A DNA stretch of 64,000 nucleotides from Gimesia fumaroli (lineage in GTDB: Bacteria; Planctomycetota; Planctomycetia; Planctomycetales; Planctomycetaceae). A program made the translations under genes and the position numbers. Below the pieces are notes generated by a model, which was not told the DNA's origin, did no database searches, and saw only the letters and a program-made list of their open reading frames with translations. The DNA is taken from NCBI RefSeq assembly GCF_007754425.1, contig NZ_CP037452.1, positions 6,303,164-6,367,163 of the forward strand, read 5' to 3'. Shown here piece after piece: positions 28,440 to 38,924 of this stretch. Position 1 is the stretch's first letter. Each line of letters begins with the position of its first letter.

Positions 28440-29771
28440 TTATTTAAACGCAGTGACTCCAGGCATTGCGACAGGTGGAACGGGAAGCGGGCCCCATTCG
28501 TAGCTGGCGGGAGTCAGATCTTCTTTCGAATTGATCGCTTCGTCCCAAGTAATCGATTTTCCGGTGTAGGCAGCCATGCGTCCCATGATAGCGAGCATGG
28601 TGCTCTTGGTCATGTAATCGCCATTATTGATGGGATTACCCGAACGGATACTGTTGAAGAATTCGTCATGCTCAACCTGGTACATATTTTTACTTTTTTC
28701 ACGGAACTGCCAGGTCTTTTCCCCTTTCGGATCATAGATGCGGTGTTTGAAGACATCGACGCGACCTTTGGTTCCAAATACATGATCCGAAACATCAACA
28801 GCACAACCATCCTGCTGACGACAACGGCTGAAGCCTTTCACGCCATTGGGGTATTCGTAAACAATGGCAAAGTGATCGAAAATGTGACCATATTCTTTAC
28901 CCGTTCGTGTTTGACGGCCCCCGGTTCCACTACAGGAGATGGGAGTTTCATCTTTCATCGTCCAGGCCATTTTATCCAGACTGTGAACGTGTTGTTCGGT
29001 ATTGAAATCACCGGAAAGCCAAGTGAAATACAGCCAGTTTCTCATTTGCCATTCCATATCACTCCATTCTGGTTCACGCTTAAACATCCATAAGCCACGG
29101 GTGTTGTAGCTACACTGAATGGCCATCACATCACCGACGGCACCTTCGTGAATTTGTTTGAATGTTTCACGCATGCCTTGGTGATAGCGCCAGCAAAGAC
29201 CTGACACGATTGAGAGATTTTTCTCTTTCGCCAGTTTGCAGGTTTCCATTACTGACCGAACACCGGGTGCATCAACGGCGACGGGTTTTTCGGCGAAAAC
29301 ATGTTTGCCTGCTTCGATTGCAGCACGCAACTGCATTGGGCGGAAATGAGGAGGTGTTGTTAACAGAACCACATCTACGCAGTCAATTACTTTCTGATAA
29401 GCATCAAAGCCAATGAATTTGTGATCGGCGTCGACCTGGACCTGTTCTGCTACAGGATTCTTTTTCAGATTTTTAAAACTTGAATCAAGATGGTCGTAGA
29501 AAGTATCGCCCATCGCAACCAGTTTGGCATTTGGATCAGCAGCCAGTGCTTGTGCGGCGGCTCCTGTTCCCCGTCCCCCACAACCGACCAGACCTACGCG
29601 AATGACATCAGTTCCGCCAGCAAACAGGCTGGATTGCAGAGCAGCCGTCTGGGGCGTTCCCGCAAAAACGGCACTGGACAAGGTGGAAGCAGCAGCAACT
29701 GCTGCCGAGCCGGTTTTAATAAAATCACGACGCGTTGTTGAGCTGGAAGGCTCAGATTGCTTGTTAGTCAT
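28440..29771 (-). CDS. Tat-exported Gfo/Idh/MocA-family oxidoreductase
   Basis: A 443-residue protein with a twin-arginine leader (TTRRDFIKTGS) and alanine-rich signal. The Rossmann fold follows with VGLVGCGGRGTGA (dinucleotide-binding loop) and the family's EKPVAVD motif containing the catalytic-site Lys near residue 140. The C-terminal alpha/beta domain has the extra long insert typical of planctomycete members. NAD(P) is presumably bound before export, as in glucose-fructose oxidoreductase. Substrate is unknown; oxidation of a sugar is likely by family. It has its own terminator and stands alone. Confidence 0.93.
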   Translation of the reverse strand: MTNKQSEPSSSTTRRDFIKTGSAAVAAASTLSSAVFAGTPQTAALQSSLFAGGTDVIRVGLVGCGGRGTGAAAQALAADPNAKLVAMGDTFYDHLDSSFKNLKKNPVAEQVQVDADHKFIGFDAYQKVIDCVDVVLLTTPPHFRPMQLRAAIEAGKHVFAEKPVAVDAPGVRSVMETCKLAKEKNLSIVSGLCWRYHQGMRETFKQIHEGAVGDVMAIQCSYNTRGLWMFKREPEWSDMEWQMRNWLYFTWLSGDFNTEQHVHSLDKMAWTMKDETPISCSGTGGRQTRTGKEYGHIFDHFAIVYEYPNGVKGFSRCRQQDGCAVDVSDHVFGTKGRVDVFKHRIYDPKGEKTWQFREKSKNMYQVEHDEFFNSIRSGNPINNGDYMTKSTMLAIMGRMAAYTGKSITWDEAINSKEDLTPASYEWGPLPVPPVAMPGVTAFK

Positions 29772-29996
29772 TTGAGGGTCCTGAATTAGTTAGTTTCATT
29801 GAAAAATGAATCCTTAGGATACCACAGGTAATAGACCGTTTTCGAGGCAAAAAAGGGAACTACTCACAGGTTTTTTAGTCCAAATCTTGAGAGCTCAGTC
29901 CGTTATACGGTTCTCGAAGGCAAGTCGTTTGAACTGCTGCTCCTACGTTTGGGGCAGATACAGCACTCATTATTGTGAACAAGTGCTATTTTCAGA

Positions 29997-30629
29997 TTAA
30001 CCGGATTGAGTGAGGGCGTCGATGTGTTCGCGTCCAAACCGTTGGAGGCTGGCAGCGCCAAGATTGACGTAATGTTGCCAGGTCGCCTTAAGGCGTTCCT
30101 GTTGCTGTTCTGTGAGCACTTTAATCTGTCGGGCGGGACAGCCGGCCCAGAGCGTATTCGGAGGGACATGAATTCCTTCGCGGACCAGAGCGCCCGCGGC
30201 GATCAAAGCGCCTTTCCCAATAACACAGCGGCTGAGCACAGTGGCACCAATGGCGATCATGGCATCGTCTTCCACAATAGAGCCGTGCACGATGGCTGCG
30301 TGTCCCAACGTGACTCGATTTCCGAGAATGCAGGGATGTTTGTAATCAGTATGCAGGATCGATCCGTCTTGCACATTGGTTTCTTCACCAACTTCGATGT
30401 ATTCCAGATCGCCGCGCAAAACACATTGGTGCCAGACGGAACTGCGGGCTTTGAGACGAACGCGGCCGGTGACGATGGCATCCGGAGTCACCCAGGCTGT
30501 CGGATCAATGACCGGAATCGAGTGCAGCGCGTTCCAGTCACAGTCGACTTCAGGATACGGCAGATCGGGAGGTGTGGGGATCGAATCTGATTCCGCGGGC
30601 CATTCCGGAGAAGAGTCTGAATTATTCAT
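29997..30629 (-). CDS. Gamma-carbonic-anhydrase-like left-handed beta-helix protein
   Basis: A 210-residue protein of the hexapeptide-repeat, gamma-carbonic-anhydrase/YrdA class. The left-handed helix spans about residues 40-170. The zinc-binding histidines are visible as HTDYKHP and TLGHAAIVHG, with the conserved RGDLEYIEVGEETNVQDGS block before them. A Pro/Ser-rich N-terminal extension (about 35 residues) and a C-terminal helix are added. Such proteins may be CO2 hydratases or have lost activity; I cannot say which. Its start overlaps the stop of the EamA gene by 8 bases, so the two are coupled. Confidence 0.9.
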   Translation of the reverse strand: MNNSDSSPEWPAESDSIPTPPDLPYPEVDCDWNALHSIPVIDPTAWVTPDAIVTGRVRLKARSSVWHQCVLRGDLEYIEVGEETNVQDGSILHTDYKHPCILGNRVTLGHAAIVHGSIVEDDAMIAIGATVLSRCVIGKGALIAAGALVREGIHVPPNTLWAGCPARQIKVLTEQQQERLKATWQHYVNLGAASLQRFGREHIDALTQSG

Positions 30630-31710
30630 TCGTGCTACACTCCTGCTGTTCGGGGCTTATGGGAGTAGCCTGGGTGAGGGTGTTGTTGGGAATGGCAGGA
30701 CGTTTTTTTTCCATCAGAAACAGTCCGCCAATGGTCAACGCGGTCCCGCTTAACAGCCAGACCGTTACCTGCTCATCAAAAAAGCAGACTCCGGCAAACG
30801 CGGCCATCGCAGTTTGTGAGGCGTTTAATAAATTGACACGTGTGACTGTCAGGTATTTCATCGAAGCACCGATGGCGAAAAATGCAATCGCATTCATAAT
30901 ACCGCCGACCAGCATTACCAGATATTGCCAGGGAGTTGTCTGCCAGAGGATCTGAAAGCCGAGTCGATAGAAGGCAACACCAGTCAAGCAGACCAGCCCG
31001 GTAGTACTGATCAACACAAGGCTTGCCGAAATAGACATCTCGCCACGGACGGTCCCCCGGATCATGACTCCTCCTCCTCCATAGGCACAACCGGCAACGC
31101 AGGCGACAAAAATTGTCATCGCAACGGTGACAAACGATCGGGTATGGTGCTCCATATGTTCAAACACAGACTCTTCTGCCTGATGAGCCCCCAAACTCAG
31201 TACGACAATCGCCGCCGTCAGAATAATCATCGAGACAAACATCCGCGGGGTGATCGCTTCATCCAGAAAGATTCGTCCGAGGATGGCCCCGGTAAACAGC
31301 AGGGTGGCGAAGCAGACAGGAACAGTAAACGCCAACCCGCCCAGGCTCAGTGACCATTGAAACATTACATTTCCCCCGAACTGCATCAGTAGTCCGGTCA
31401 GGATCAAGGGAATGACGAGTCGTTGTGGAGGCAGAGCAGGCAGACCCTTTGAGCCCCGGTAAGCAACGAGTGTCCAGCCTACGATTGTCGCAGGGACTGA
31501 TTTCAAGGCGGAGATCCAGATTGCCCAGTCGGCATTATTATCGACGGCTGCTTCCCGCAGGGAGATGTTGGCGGCCGTGTATGCGACTGCAGAAAGAACC
31601 CCGAAAATGGTTCCTTTGAGCACGGGAGACATCCCGCTGGCTTCCTGGTTCTCGGTAAGATCTATCTCAGTTGAGGCAGAGGGAATATCAGAGGACTCTT
31701 TAATCGTCTT
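30622..31710 (-). CDS. EamA-family (DMT) transporter
   Basis: An integral membrane protein of about ten helices in two EamA repeats (about 30-175 and 205-345), ending in a short charged tail. I choose the GTG at 31710, which overlaps the end of yacG by 11 bases and precedes the acidic linker and first helix (residue about 27); the ORF remains open to 31851 but that part overlaps yacG in another frame. An ATG at 31632 is a shorter option. Drug/metabolite transporters of this family export or import small molecules; no substrate can be inferred. Last but one gene of the strand run from fmdB. Confidence 0.85.
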   Translation of the reverse strand, partial: KTIKESSDIPSASTEIDLTENQEASGMSPVLKGTIFGVLSAVAYTAANISLREAAVDNNADWAIWISALKSVPATIVGWTLVAYRGSKGLPALPPQRLVIPLILTGLLMQFGGNVMFQWSLSLGGLAFTVPVCFATLLFTGAILGRIFLDEAITPRMFVSMIILTAAIVVLSLGAHQAEESVFEHMEHHTRSFVTVAMTIFVACVAGCAYGGGGVMIRGTVRGEMSISASLVLISTTGLVCLTGVAFYRLGFQILWQTTPWQYLVMLVGGIMNAIAFFAIGASMKYLTVTRVNLLNASQTAMAAFAGVCFFDEQVTVWLLSGTALTIGGLFLMEKKRPAIPNNTLTQATPISPEQQECSTNE

Positions 31711-31906
31711 CACCCTCTTGTTCCAGACGCTGTAGTTCGATAATGCGAGGGTCCAACTCCTCAACAATCGCATAGCGTCCTTCTGACCAGCGGAAAAAAT
31801 CGACGTCGCGACATTTCTTACTGCAAAATGGGAATGGCGACTGGTCGTCACTGGCTTTAAATGTGACCACCTTACGGCAGATGGGACATGTTTGAGGTTG
31901 GATCAT
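31700..31906 (-). CDS. yacG: DNA gyrase inhibitor-type zinc protein YacG
   Basis: A short zinc-ribbon protein. CPICRK at the N-terminus and PFCSKKCRDVDFFRW provide the four cysteines of the YacG family, and the Arg/Trp-rich tail (FFRWSEGRY) matches. In E. coli, YacG binds GyrB and blocks DNA binding. The ATG at 31906 has GAGG six bases before it and starts just before the first Cys pair; a longer ORF to 31936 is less likely. Co-transcription with the EamA gene is implied by the overlap. Confidence 0.85.
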   Translation of the reverse strand: MIQPQTCPICRKVVTFKASDDQSPFPFCSKKCRDVDFFRWSEGRYAIVEELDPRIIELQRLEQEGEDD

Positions 31907-31990
31907 CGGAGCCTCAGACGAAAAAAAGAGGAGCAATATCAGAGCCTGAAACTCCTATATAGATCATTCCAACGGAAATATCAAAGGTAA

Positions 31991-32287
31991 TCAGGAATCA
32001 GATGAAGTGCTCTTTTTCGAGCTGCTCGAATCGGTGCTGCTTTTTGATTCGGAACTGGAAGATTGTGCTTTACTGTCCGCTTCTGCTGCTTTTTTATAAG
32101 AGCTGCTACGGTAATCAGTTTGGTAAAAACCAGATCCCTTAAAGATGATCCCTGCACCAGCGCCAATGACGCGTTTGGCTTTCAGTTTTCCGCAGGCAGG
32201 ACATTTTCGGAGTGGTTTTGCGGTAATTGACTGAAACTCTTCCCATTTATTGCCGCATTGGGAACATTCATAATCGTAAGTTGGCAT
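31991..32287 (-). CDS. FmdB-family zinc-ribbon protein
   Basis: A 98-residue protein beginning MPTYDYECSQCG, with CPACG downstream: the four-Cys ribbon of the FmdB regulatory-protein family. The C-terminal 45 residues are mostly Ser, Lys and Asp and look disordered. FmdB in Methylophilus affects amidase expression, but most members have unknown roles. It lies between grpE and yacG on the same strand, 37 bases after grpE, so it probably belongs to the dnaJ-grpE transcript. Confidence 0.9.
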   Translation of the reverse strand: MPTYDYECSQCGNKWEEFQSITAKPLRKCPACGKLKAKRVIGAGAGIIFKGSGFYQTDYRSSSYKKAAEADSKAQSSSSESKSSTDSSSSKKSTSSDS

Positions 32288-32324
32288 CGATCTCTTCTCA
32301 CAAAATAAGCCAATGAGAAATAAA

Positions 32325-32882
32325 TTAACTTTCAGTAGGACCGGAGGAAACGATTACTTTCGAGGGGCGAACCACTCGGTTGTTCAGGATAAAACCCTGC
32401 TCCAGTTCCTGAATGACGGTCATTGGAGGATACTCGTCTGATGGCATCTGCTGTAACGCTTCGTGCAGGTTTGGATCAAAAGGTTGTCCTAAGGCTTCAA
32501 TCGCTTTGACATGGTGTTGTGCGAAGACATCCAAAATCTGCTTCGCTACCATTTCCACACCACGTTTGAGTTCGTCAACGTGATCAGCACTTTCCGCCGC
32601 ATCAACGGCTCGTTTCAGATTGTCCAGCGCTGGTAACAGATCCTGAATAAACGGAGCCGCCGCATATTGTCGCATCTGTGCCAGTTCTTTTTGATGCCGT
32701 TTACGGGCGTTATCCAACTCTGCCTGTGATCGCAGAAAACGATCCTGGTTTTCATCACGCTCAGAAATTGCGGACTGCAATTGTTCTTCTATTGTAGGCA
32801 TTTCCTGCGCCGCTTCACTTTCTTCAACCGAATTTTCTTCAGTCTGATTTTGGATTTCTTCAGGCTGTTCCATATCTGCCAT
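32325..32882 (-). CDS. grpE: GrpE nucleotide-exchange factor
   Basis: A 185-residue GrpE: an acidic Glu/Gln-rich N-terminal tail, a long coiled coil (about 35-95, with FLRSQAELDNARKR), and the beta-wing domain holding ALGQPFDPNLHEALQQMPSDEYPP (about 120-150) and GFILNNRVVRPSKVIVS at the end. It releases ADP from DnaK. No dnaK is in this window; grpE and dnaJ sit together without it. A 77-base gap separates it from dnaJ. Confidence 0.96.
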   Translation of the reverse strand: MADMEQPEEIQNQTEENSVEESEAAQEMPTIEEQLQSAISERDENQDRFLRSQAELDNARKRHQKELAQMRQYAAAPFIQDLLPALDNLKRAVDAAESADHVDELKRGVEMVAKQILDVFAQHHVKAIEALGQPFDPNLHEALQQMPSDEYPPMTVIQELEQGFILNNRVVRPSKVIVSSGPTES

Positions 32883-32959
32883 GCTTCTGACCTATAACGT
32901 TAATTTAAACAGATCTAATATTGAGTAATACAAAAGAGGCTCCCACATACTGAGTAAAA

Positions 32960-34096
32960 TTAATCAGCGTGTGTGAAGTATTCCTTTAATTTGTCAAAAA
33001 ACGAATTTCGATTGGGGCTACGGTGTTGAGAAACTTCCGCGTGTTCAATTTCTGCTAATTCCCGCAGTAATTCTTCTTCCCGTTCTGAGATTTTCTTAGG
33101 CACATCGATCTGCACAACAACATGCAGGTCGCCGCGGCGTCCTCCGCCATGTGGATTCGGCATACCCAGGCCTTTCAGGCGAAAGACTTCACCTGGTTGG
33201 GTCCCCGAAGGAATTTTCAGATCATGCCGACCTTCCAGAGTCGGAATTTCGATGTTGGCACCTAACGCTGCTTGTGTGTAAGTAATCGGGACGTGACAGC
33301 TTAGTTCTTGATCCTGACGACGGAACAGAGGATGTTCGTCGACACCAACAACCACGTATAAATCGCCCCGTGGTCCCCCATTTAAACCGGGATTGCCCTC
33401 ACCTCTAAGACAGAGTTGCATGCCGTTATCAATGCCCGGAGGAACCTTGATGTCTAATGTAATTTCACTGGAAACCCGGCCTTCACCTCGGCAATCAGAA
33501 CATTTTTCAACAATAACTTTTCCTGCACCACGACACCGTGGGCATGTTGTCTGAACCCGGAAAAAGCCTTGTGACTGAACGACCTGACCCGCTCCTCCAC
33601 AGTAATCACACTCATCTGGTTGTGTCCCCGGTTCTGCACCAGAGCCATGGCAGGTTTCGCAGGTTTCCTGACGCGTAATACTGATTTCTCGGTCACAGCC
33701 GGAAGCGGCATCCAAAAGATCGATTTGAATATTGGTACGCAGGCTTTCTCCCTGACGGGGGCGATTTCCGCCTCGCTGCGAGGAGCCTCGGAACCCAAAA
33801 CCTTCGAACAGATCGCCGAATGCACTGAAAATATCAGAGACATCATGGAACTGGCTGCCACCAGCGCCGCCAAAATCGGCATGGCCATAGCGATCATAGT
33901 GAGCGCGTTTCTGCTCATCGCTCAGAACCTCGAAGGCCTCGGCGGCTTCTTTGAAGCGCTTAACCGCTTCCTCATCCCCGGGGTTTCGATCCGGATGATT
34001 GGCCAGCGCCAGCTTTTTGTAGGCTTTTTTAATTTCAACGCTGGTCACTTCGCGCGATACACCGAGGATTTCATAATAATCGCGTTTCGATGCCAT
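32960..34096 (-). CDS. dnaJ: Chaperone DnaJ
   Basis: A 378-residue type I DnaJ: J-domain (about 1-70) with the HPD motif in [11 protein letters not shown], a Gly/Phe-rich linker, four CxxCxGxG zinc repeats ([32 protein letters not shown]; about 140-210), and C-terminal peptide-binding domains. It recruits substrates to DnaK and stimulates its ATPase. It starts after a terminator that closes the groEL2 transcript, so its own promoter should be in the 85 bases between. No CIRCE element is visible there. Confidence 0.97.
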   Translation of the reverse strand: MASKRDYYEILGVSREVTSVEIKKAYKKLALANHPDRNPGDEEAVKRFKEAAEAFEVLSDEQKRAHYDRYGHADFGGAGGSQFHDVSDIFSAFGDLFEGFGFRGSSQRGGNRPRQGESLRTNIQIDLLDAASGCDREISITRQETCETCHGSGAEPGTQPDECDYCGGAGQVVQSQGFFRVQTTCPRCRGAGKVIVEKCSDCRGEGRVSSEITLDIKVPPGIDNGMQLCLRGEGNPGLNGGPRGDLYVVVGVDEHPLFRRQDQELSCHVPITYTQAALGANIEIPTLEGRHDLKIPSGTQPGEVFRLKGLGMPNPHGGGRRGDLHVVVQIDVPKKISEREEELLRELAEIEHAEVSQHRSPNRNSFFDKLKEYFTHAD

Positions 34097-34181
34097 ATCT
34101 CACAACTCATTGTTTAAAGGTTTCGAAATGTACCAAGTCCGCTCTGGTAGATTTCTGACTTCCACAGTTCGGTTAGAACTG

Positions 34182-34215
34182 AAAAAAACGGGCCACCATT
34201 TTTACGGCGGCCCGT
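34182..34215 (-). terminator. Rho-independent terminator after groEL2
   Basis: On the minus strand, 10-base arms ACGGGCCGCC and GGTGGCCCGT (one G-U pair) are followed by seven T. It lies 58 bases past the groEL2 stop and before dnaJ, and so separates the two chaperone units. Confidence 0.88.
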
Positions 34216-34272
34216 CTGATATCACAAAGTCCCTACTGAAACCGGTTTTATGATTTCAGTAAATGACAGCAA

Positions 34273-35892
34273 CTATCGAACACTTCCTTCGACATCAGCC
34301 TGTTTACCACCTTCGGCGCTGTCACTGTTAGTGACCAGAACCTGAGTGGTTAACATCAGCCCTGCGATTGAAGCAGCGTTTTTCAAGGCGTTTTTAACGA
34401 CCTTGGCTGGATCGATAATTCCTGCTTTGAACATGTCGACATATTCGCCGGTATTGGCGTTATAGCCCTTCGAACCGGAAAGCTGTTTCACTTCATCAGC
34501 GACAACAGCGCCGTCCGTTCCACAGTTCTCAGCGATTTTGCGAATCGGTCCTTCCAAGGCACGAGCGACGATACTGATACCGATCTTTTCATCGCTGTTT
34601 TTACCTTTGACTTTCTCGACAGCTTCAATCGATCGCAGAAGTGCCACACCACCACCGGGAAGAATTCCTTCTTCAACAGCAGCACGCGTTGCGTGAAGCG
34701 CATCTTCCATACGAGCTTTGGTTTGCTTCATTTCTGCTTCAGTTGCAGCGCCGACAGAGATGATCGCGACACCACCGGTCAGTTTTGCCAATCGCTCCTG
34801 GAATTTTTCGCGATCGTATTCGCTCTCGGTTTTGGCTAATTGACCGCGAATCTGAGCAACGCGTGCCTGTAGGGCTTCCGTTTCACCAGCACCTTCAATC
34901 AGCGTGCAGGAGTCTTTGGTGATTTCAATCTGCTTGGCCTGACCGAGCTGGCTCAATTCGACTGATTCGAGCTTGATGCCCAGATCTTCTGAAATGACAG
35001 TTCCACCGGTCAGCACGGCTATATCTGCCAACATTGCTTTACGACGATCACCAAAACCTGGTGCTTTGACGGCTGCAATGTTGAGTACGCCACGCAGTTT
35101 ATTCACAACCAGAGCAGTCAAAGGTTCGCCTTCAACGTCTTCAGCGATGATCAGCAGCGGTTTGCCGGTCTGAGAAACTTTTTCGAGCAGAGGAACCAGA
35201 TCTCGCAGAGCGGCAATCTTTGATTCGTGAATCAGGATGTAGCAATCTTCAAGAATGCACTTCATGCCTTCCGTGTCTGTGACAAAGTAAGGTGAAATAT
35301 AGCCTTTGTCGAATTGCATACCGTCAGCAAAAGAAAGGGTTGTTTCATTTCCCTTGCCTTCTTCAACAGTAATTACACCATCACGGCCAACTTTTTCGAC
35401 AGCATCGGCAATCAGATCTCCAATGACAGAGTCATTGTTTGCAGAGATCGCACCGACTTGAGCAATTTCCGATTTTTCAGTGACTGGTTTTGCCAGTTCT
35501 TCGATTGCAGCAACCGCAGCTTCAACAGCTTTGTCAATTCCGCGGCGAACAATCATCGGGTTAGCACCCAAAGATAATCCTCGCAAGCCTTCCTGGTAGA
35601 TCGAACGCGCTAATACGGTAGCGGTTGTTGTTCCATCGCCAGCAACATCACTGGTTTTGGAGGCAACTTCGTTGACCAGTTTGGCCCCCATGTTTTCGAA
35701 GGGATCCTCAAGTTCGACTTCCTTACTGACTGTAACACCGTCTTTGGTCACCAGTGGGTTTCCAAAGTTTTTATCGATGATCACGTTGCGTCCTGTGGGA
35801 CCCATTGTGATGGCTACAGCGTCGCTAATAGTTTGCACGCCTTTTTGCAGCTTGGCACGTGCGCGATCTTCAAACAATAGTTGCTTTGCCAC
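34273..35892 (-). CDS. groEL: 60-kDa chaperonin GroEL, copy 2 (no Gly-Met tail)
   Basis: A 539-residue GroEL starting with GTG (AGAGGAG nine bases upstream). Classical motifs: [18 protein letters not shown] (nucleotide-binding Asp), the [10 protein letters not shown] apical region and GGGVALLR. The C-terminus ends [13 protein letters not shown] and lacks the GGM repeats of most GroELs. It is third in transcription order after groEL1 and groES and probably shares their transcript (162-base gap). A specialised client set is possible but unproven. Codon use is like the other chaperones. Confidence 0.95.
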   Translation of the reverse strand: MAKQLLFEDRARAKLQKGVQTISDAVAITMGPTGRNVIIDKNFGNPLVTKDGVTVSKEVELEDPFENMGAKLVNEVASKTSDVAGDGTTTATVLARSIYQEGLRGLSLGANPMIVRRGIDKAVEAAVAAIEELAKPVTEKSEIAQVGAISANNDSVIGDLIADAVEKVGRDGVITVEEGKGNETTLSFADGMQFDKGYISPYFVTDTEGMKCILEDCYILIHESKIAALRDLVPLLEKVSQTGKPLLIIAEDVEGEPLTALVVNKLRGVLNIAAVKAPGFGDRRKAMLADIAVLTGGTVISEDLGIKLESVELSQLGQAKQIEITKDSCTLIEGAGETEALQARVAQIRGQLAKTESEYDREKFQERLAKLTGGVAIISVGAATEAEMKQTKARMEDALHATRAAVEEGILPGGGVALLRSIEAVEKVKGKNSDEKIGISIVARALEGPIRKIAENCGTDGAVVADEVKQLSGSKGYNANTGEYVDMFKAGIIDPAKVVKNALKNAASIAGLMLTTQVLVTNSDSAEGGKQADVEGSVR

Positions 35893-36054
35893 GCTTATAA
35901 ACTCCTCTGTTTAACAGGAACGAACATTTGATCGGATTACTCCGTTCTCCCCTGCGTGATTTTGTGGTTTGAATTAGATTCCCAAGGCAGTTCGAAATTG
36001 AAAGGCGGTCAGCGATTCAATTTCCTGTCTGGTGTTCCGATAAAAGTACGTTCT

Positions 36055-36345
36055 CTATTTGATGATTTTGGCAAGGATATCGCTCTCGCGTAAAATCTTG
36101 ACCTCTTTACCACTGACTTCAATGTCCGTTCCGCCATATTTGCCGTAGAGAACTTCATCACCGACTTCAACAGCAACCGGGCATCGTTCGCCGCTTTCCA
36201 GGAGCCGTCCCGGTCCAACAGCAATGACAGTGCCACTCTGCGGCTTTTCCTGAGCAGTGTCAGGAAGAACGATGCCGCCAGCAGTTGTTTCTTCAGCGAC
36301 ATTGGGTTCAATCACGATACGGTCATCAAGAGGATTCAGTTCCAT
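36055..36345 (-). CDS. groES: Co-chaperonin GroES
   Basis: A 96-residue GroES. Core features are [12 protein letters not shown], the mobile loop with [13 protein letters not shown] (about 18-31), and the [14 protein letters not shown] roof region. The ATG at 36345 has GGAG seven to eight bases upstream; a TTG five codons earlier is less likely. It lies between two groEL genes on the same strand, downstream of groEL1, the reverse of the usual groES-groEL order. Confidence 0.96.
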   Translation of the reverse strand: MELNPLDDRIVIEPNVAEETTAGGIVLPDTAQEKPQSGTVIAVGPGRLLESGERCPVAVEVGDEVLYGKYGGTDIEVSGKEVKILRESDILAKIIK

Positions 36346-36427
36346 TATGTTAACTCCCAATTATTCCAATTAGTCTGGTTGTATTTGTGAACCCGGGAGC
36401 AGTTCCCGGATGAAAATATATTGATTT

Positions 36428-36473
36428 TTTTAACAGAGGAGCCAGCAAGGATTCGCGGTGCTCCTCGTTAAAA
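36428..36473 (-). other. Strong stem-loop between groEL1 and groES
   Basis: Arms TTTTAAC(A)GAGGAGC (36428-36442) and GCTCCTCGTTAAAA (36460-36473) pair over 14 bases with one bulged base. On the coding (minus) strand A-residues, not T, follow, so it is not a standard terminator. It may set the groEL1/groES mRNA ratio by processing or stabilisation (inference). Confidence 0.5.
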
Positions 36474-36487
36474 GACTGCAAGCGAGA

Positions 36488-38206
<1,719 letters not shown>

Positions 38207-38464
38207 TCAACCAGCAATAATGGCCAATAATTTTGCCCATGACCACGATGATCTCTCACACGGAATAATGTTTCTTCCTGCGAATCCAATGGGGATCGGC
38301 GTGTGAGTATGTTAGGTGTATACAACAAAGTTGGCAGGATCCAGCTTGGACCCTGTCCACGCCATGCTCTAAATGCAATCAGCATGCCAATCGGAATCAT
38401 GATCCGTAAGATGCTGTTATGTTATGATTTATGGAAACACTGGTAATCTGACACTCTTCAGTGA

Positions 38465-38479
38465 CTGCCAACTTGGCAG
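38465..38479. promoter_or_regulatory. Palindrome CTGCCAA-C-TTGGCAG
   Basis: A perfect inverted repeat with 7-base arms and one central base, in the groEL1/amtB gap about 270 bases before groEL1. The short spacing favours a DNA operator over an RNA hairpin. The cognate regulator is unknown. Confidence 0.45.
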
Positions 38480-38517
38480 CATTCTCTGCCTTTGTAAGTC
38501 ATCTGGGAAAATCTGTC

Positions 38518-38541
38518 AGAGTCAAATTTAAATCTGACTCT
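38518..38541. promoter_or_regulatory. 24-base near-palindrome AGAGTCA...TGACTCT
   Basis: Twelve-base arms match except one base pair, with an AT-rich centre (AAATTTAAAT). It lies 40 bases right of the CTGCCAA palindrome. Probably a regulator site; which of the two divergent genes it serves is not clear. Confidence 0.45.
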
Positions 38542-38676
38542 CTGTGCGGCCATAGACAGGAGCTTCACTTCCTGACTCCGGATTGGAAAATGATCGAAAT
38601 TCAAATTGAATTCACAATGCCTATTTCGAAGGCACCTGGATAGAGGGCTGCCTAATCATCCTGCATCCAAAACCAG

Positions 38677-38686
38677 CACTCGAGTG
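38677..38686. promoter_or_regulatory. Palindrome CACTCGAGTG upstream of the sigma-54 motif
   Basis: A perfect 10-base palindrome, with AACC and GGTT flanks that extend the symmetry if a two-base bulge is allowed. It is centred about 120 bases before the predicted transcription start of amtB, the usual position for an enhancer-binding activator of sigma-54. It does not match the NtrC consensus, so the link is inference. Confidence 0.4.
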
Positions 38687-38776
38687 GGTTTCAGGAAATA
38701 TTAATTTATTATGAGATGACATAAGTCCCATATTTTTAGTGACATAATGCCGTTTGCTCATTTCCTAAATCGCATT

Positions 38777-38794
38777 GAGGCACACTGTTTGCTT
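38777..38794 (+). promoter_or_regulatory. Sigma-54 (RpoN) -24/-12 promoter for amtB
   Basis: The sequence GAGGCACACTGTTTGCTT has GG (38779-38780) and GC (38791-38792) separated by exactly 10 bases, with GGCAC and TTTGCT around them, one base off the YTGGCAC-N5-TTGCW consensus. Transcription should start near 38804, about 120 bases before the amtB ATG. Nitrogen control of ammonium transporters by sigma-54 is well known in other bacteria. Confidence 0.65.
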
Positions 38795-38924
38795 TATGCC
38801 TGATTACCAGAAAAGTGCTCAAATTATTGATTGGTAATTAGGGGTCTCATTCAGATTATTTGATTAACTGAAACAACAAACGAAACAGCATCTGATGAGT
38901 ATTCCGGGAAAGGTTTGCGACAAA

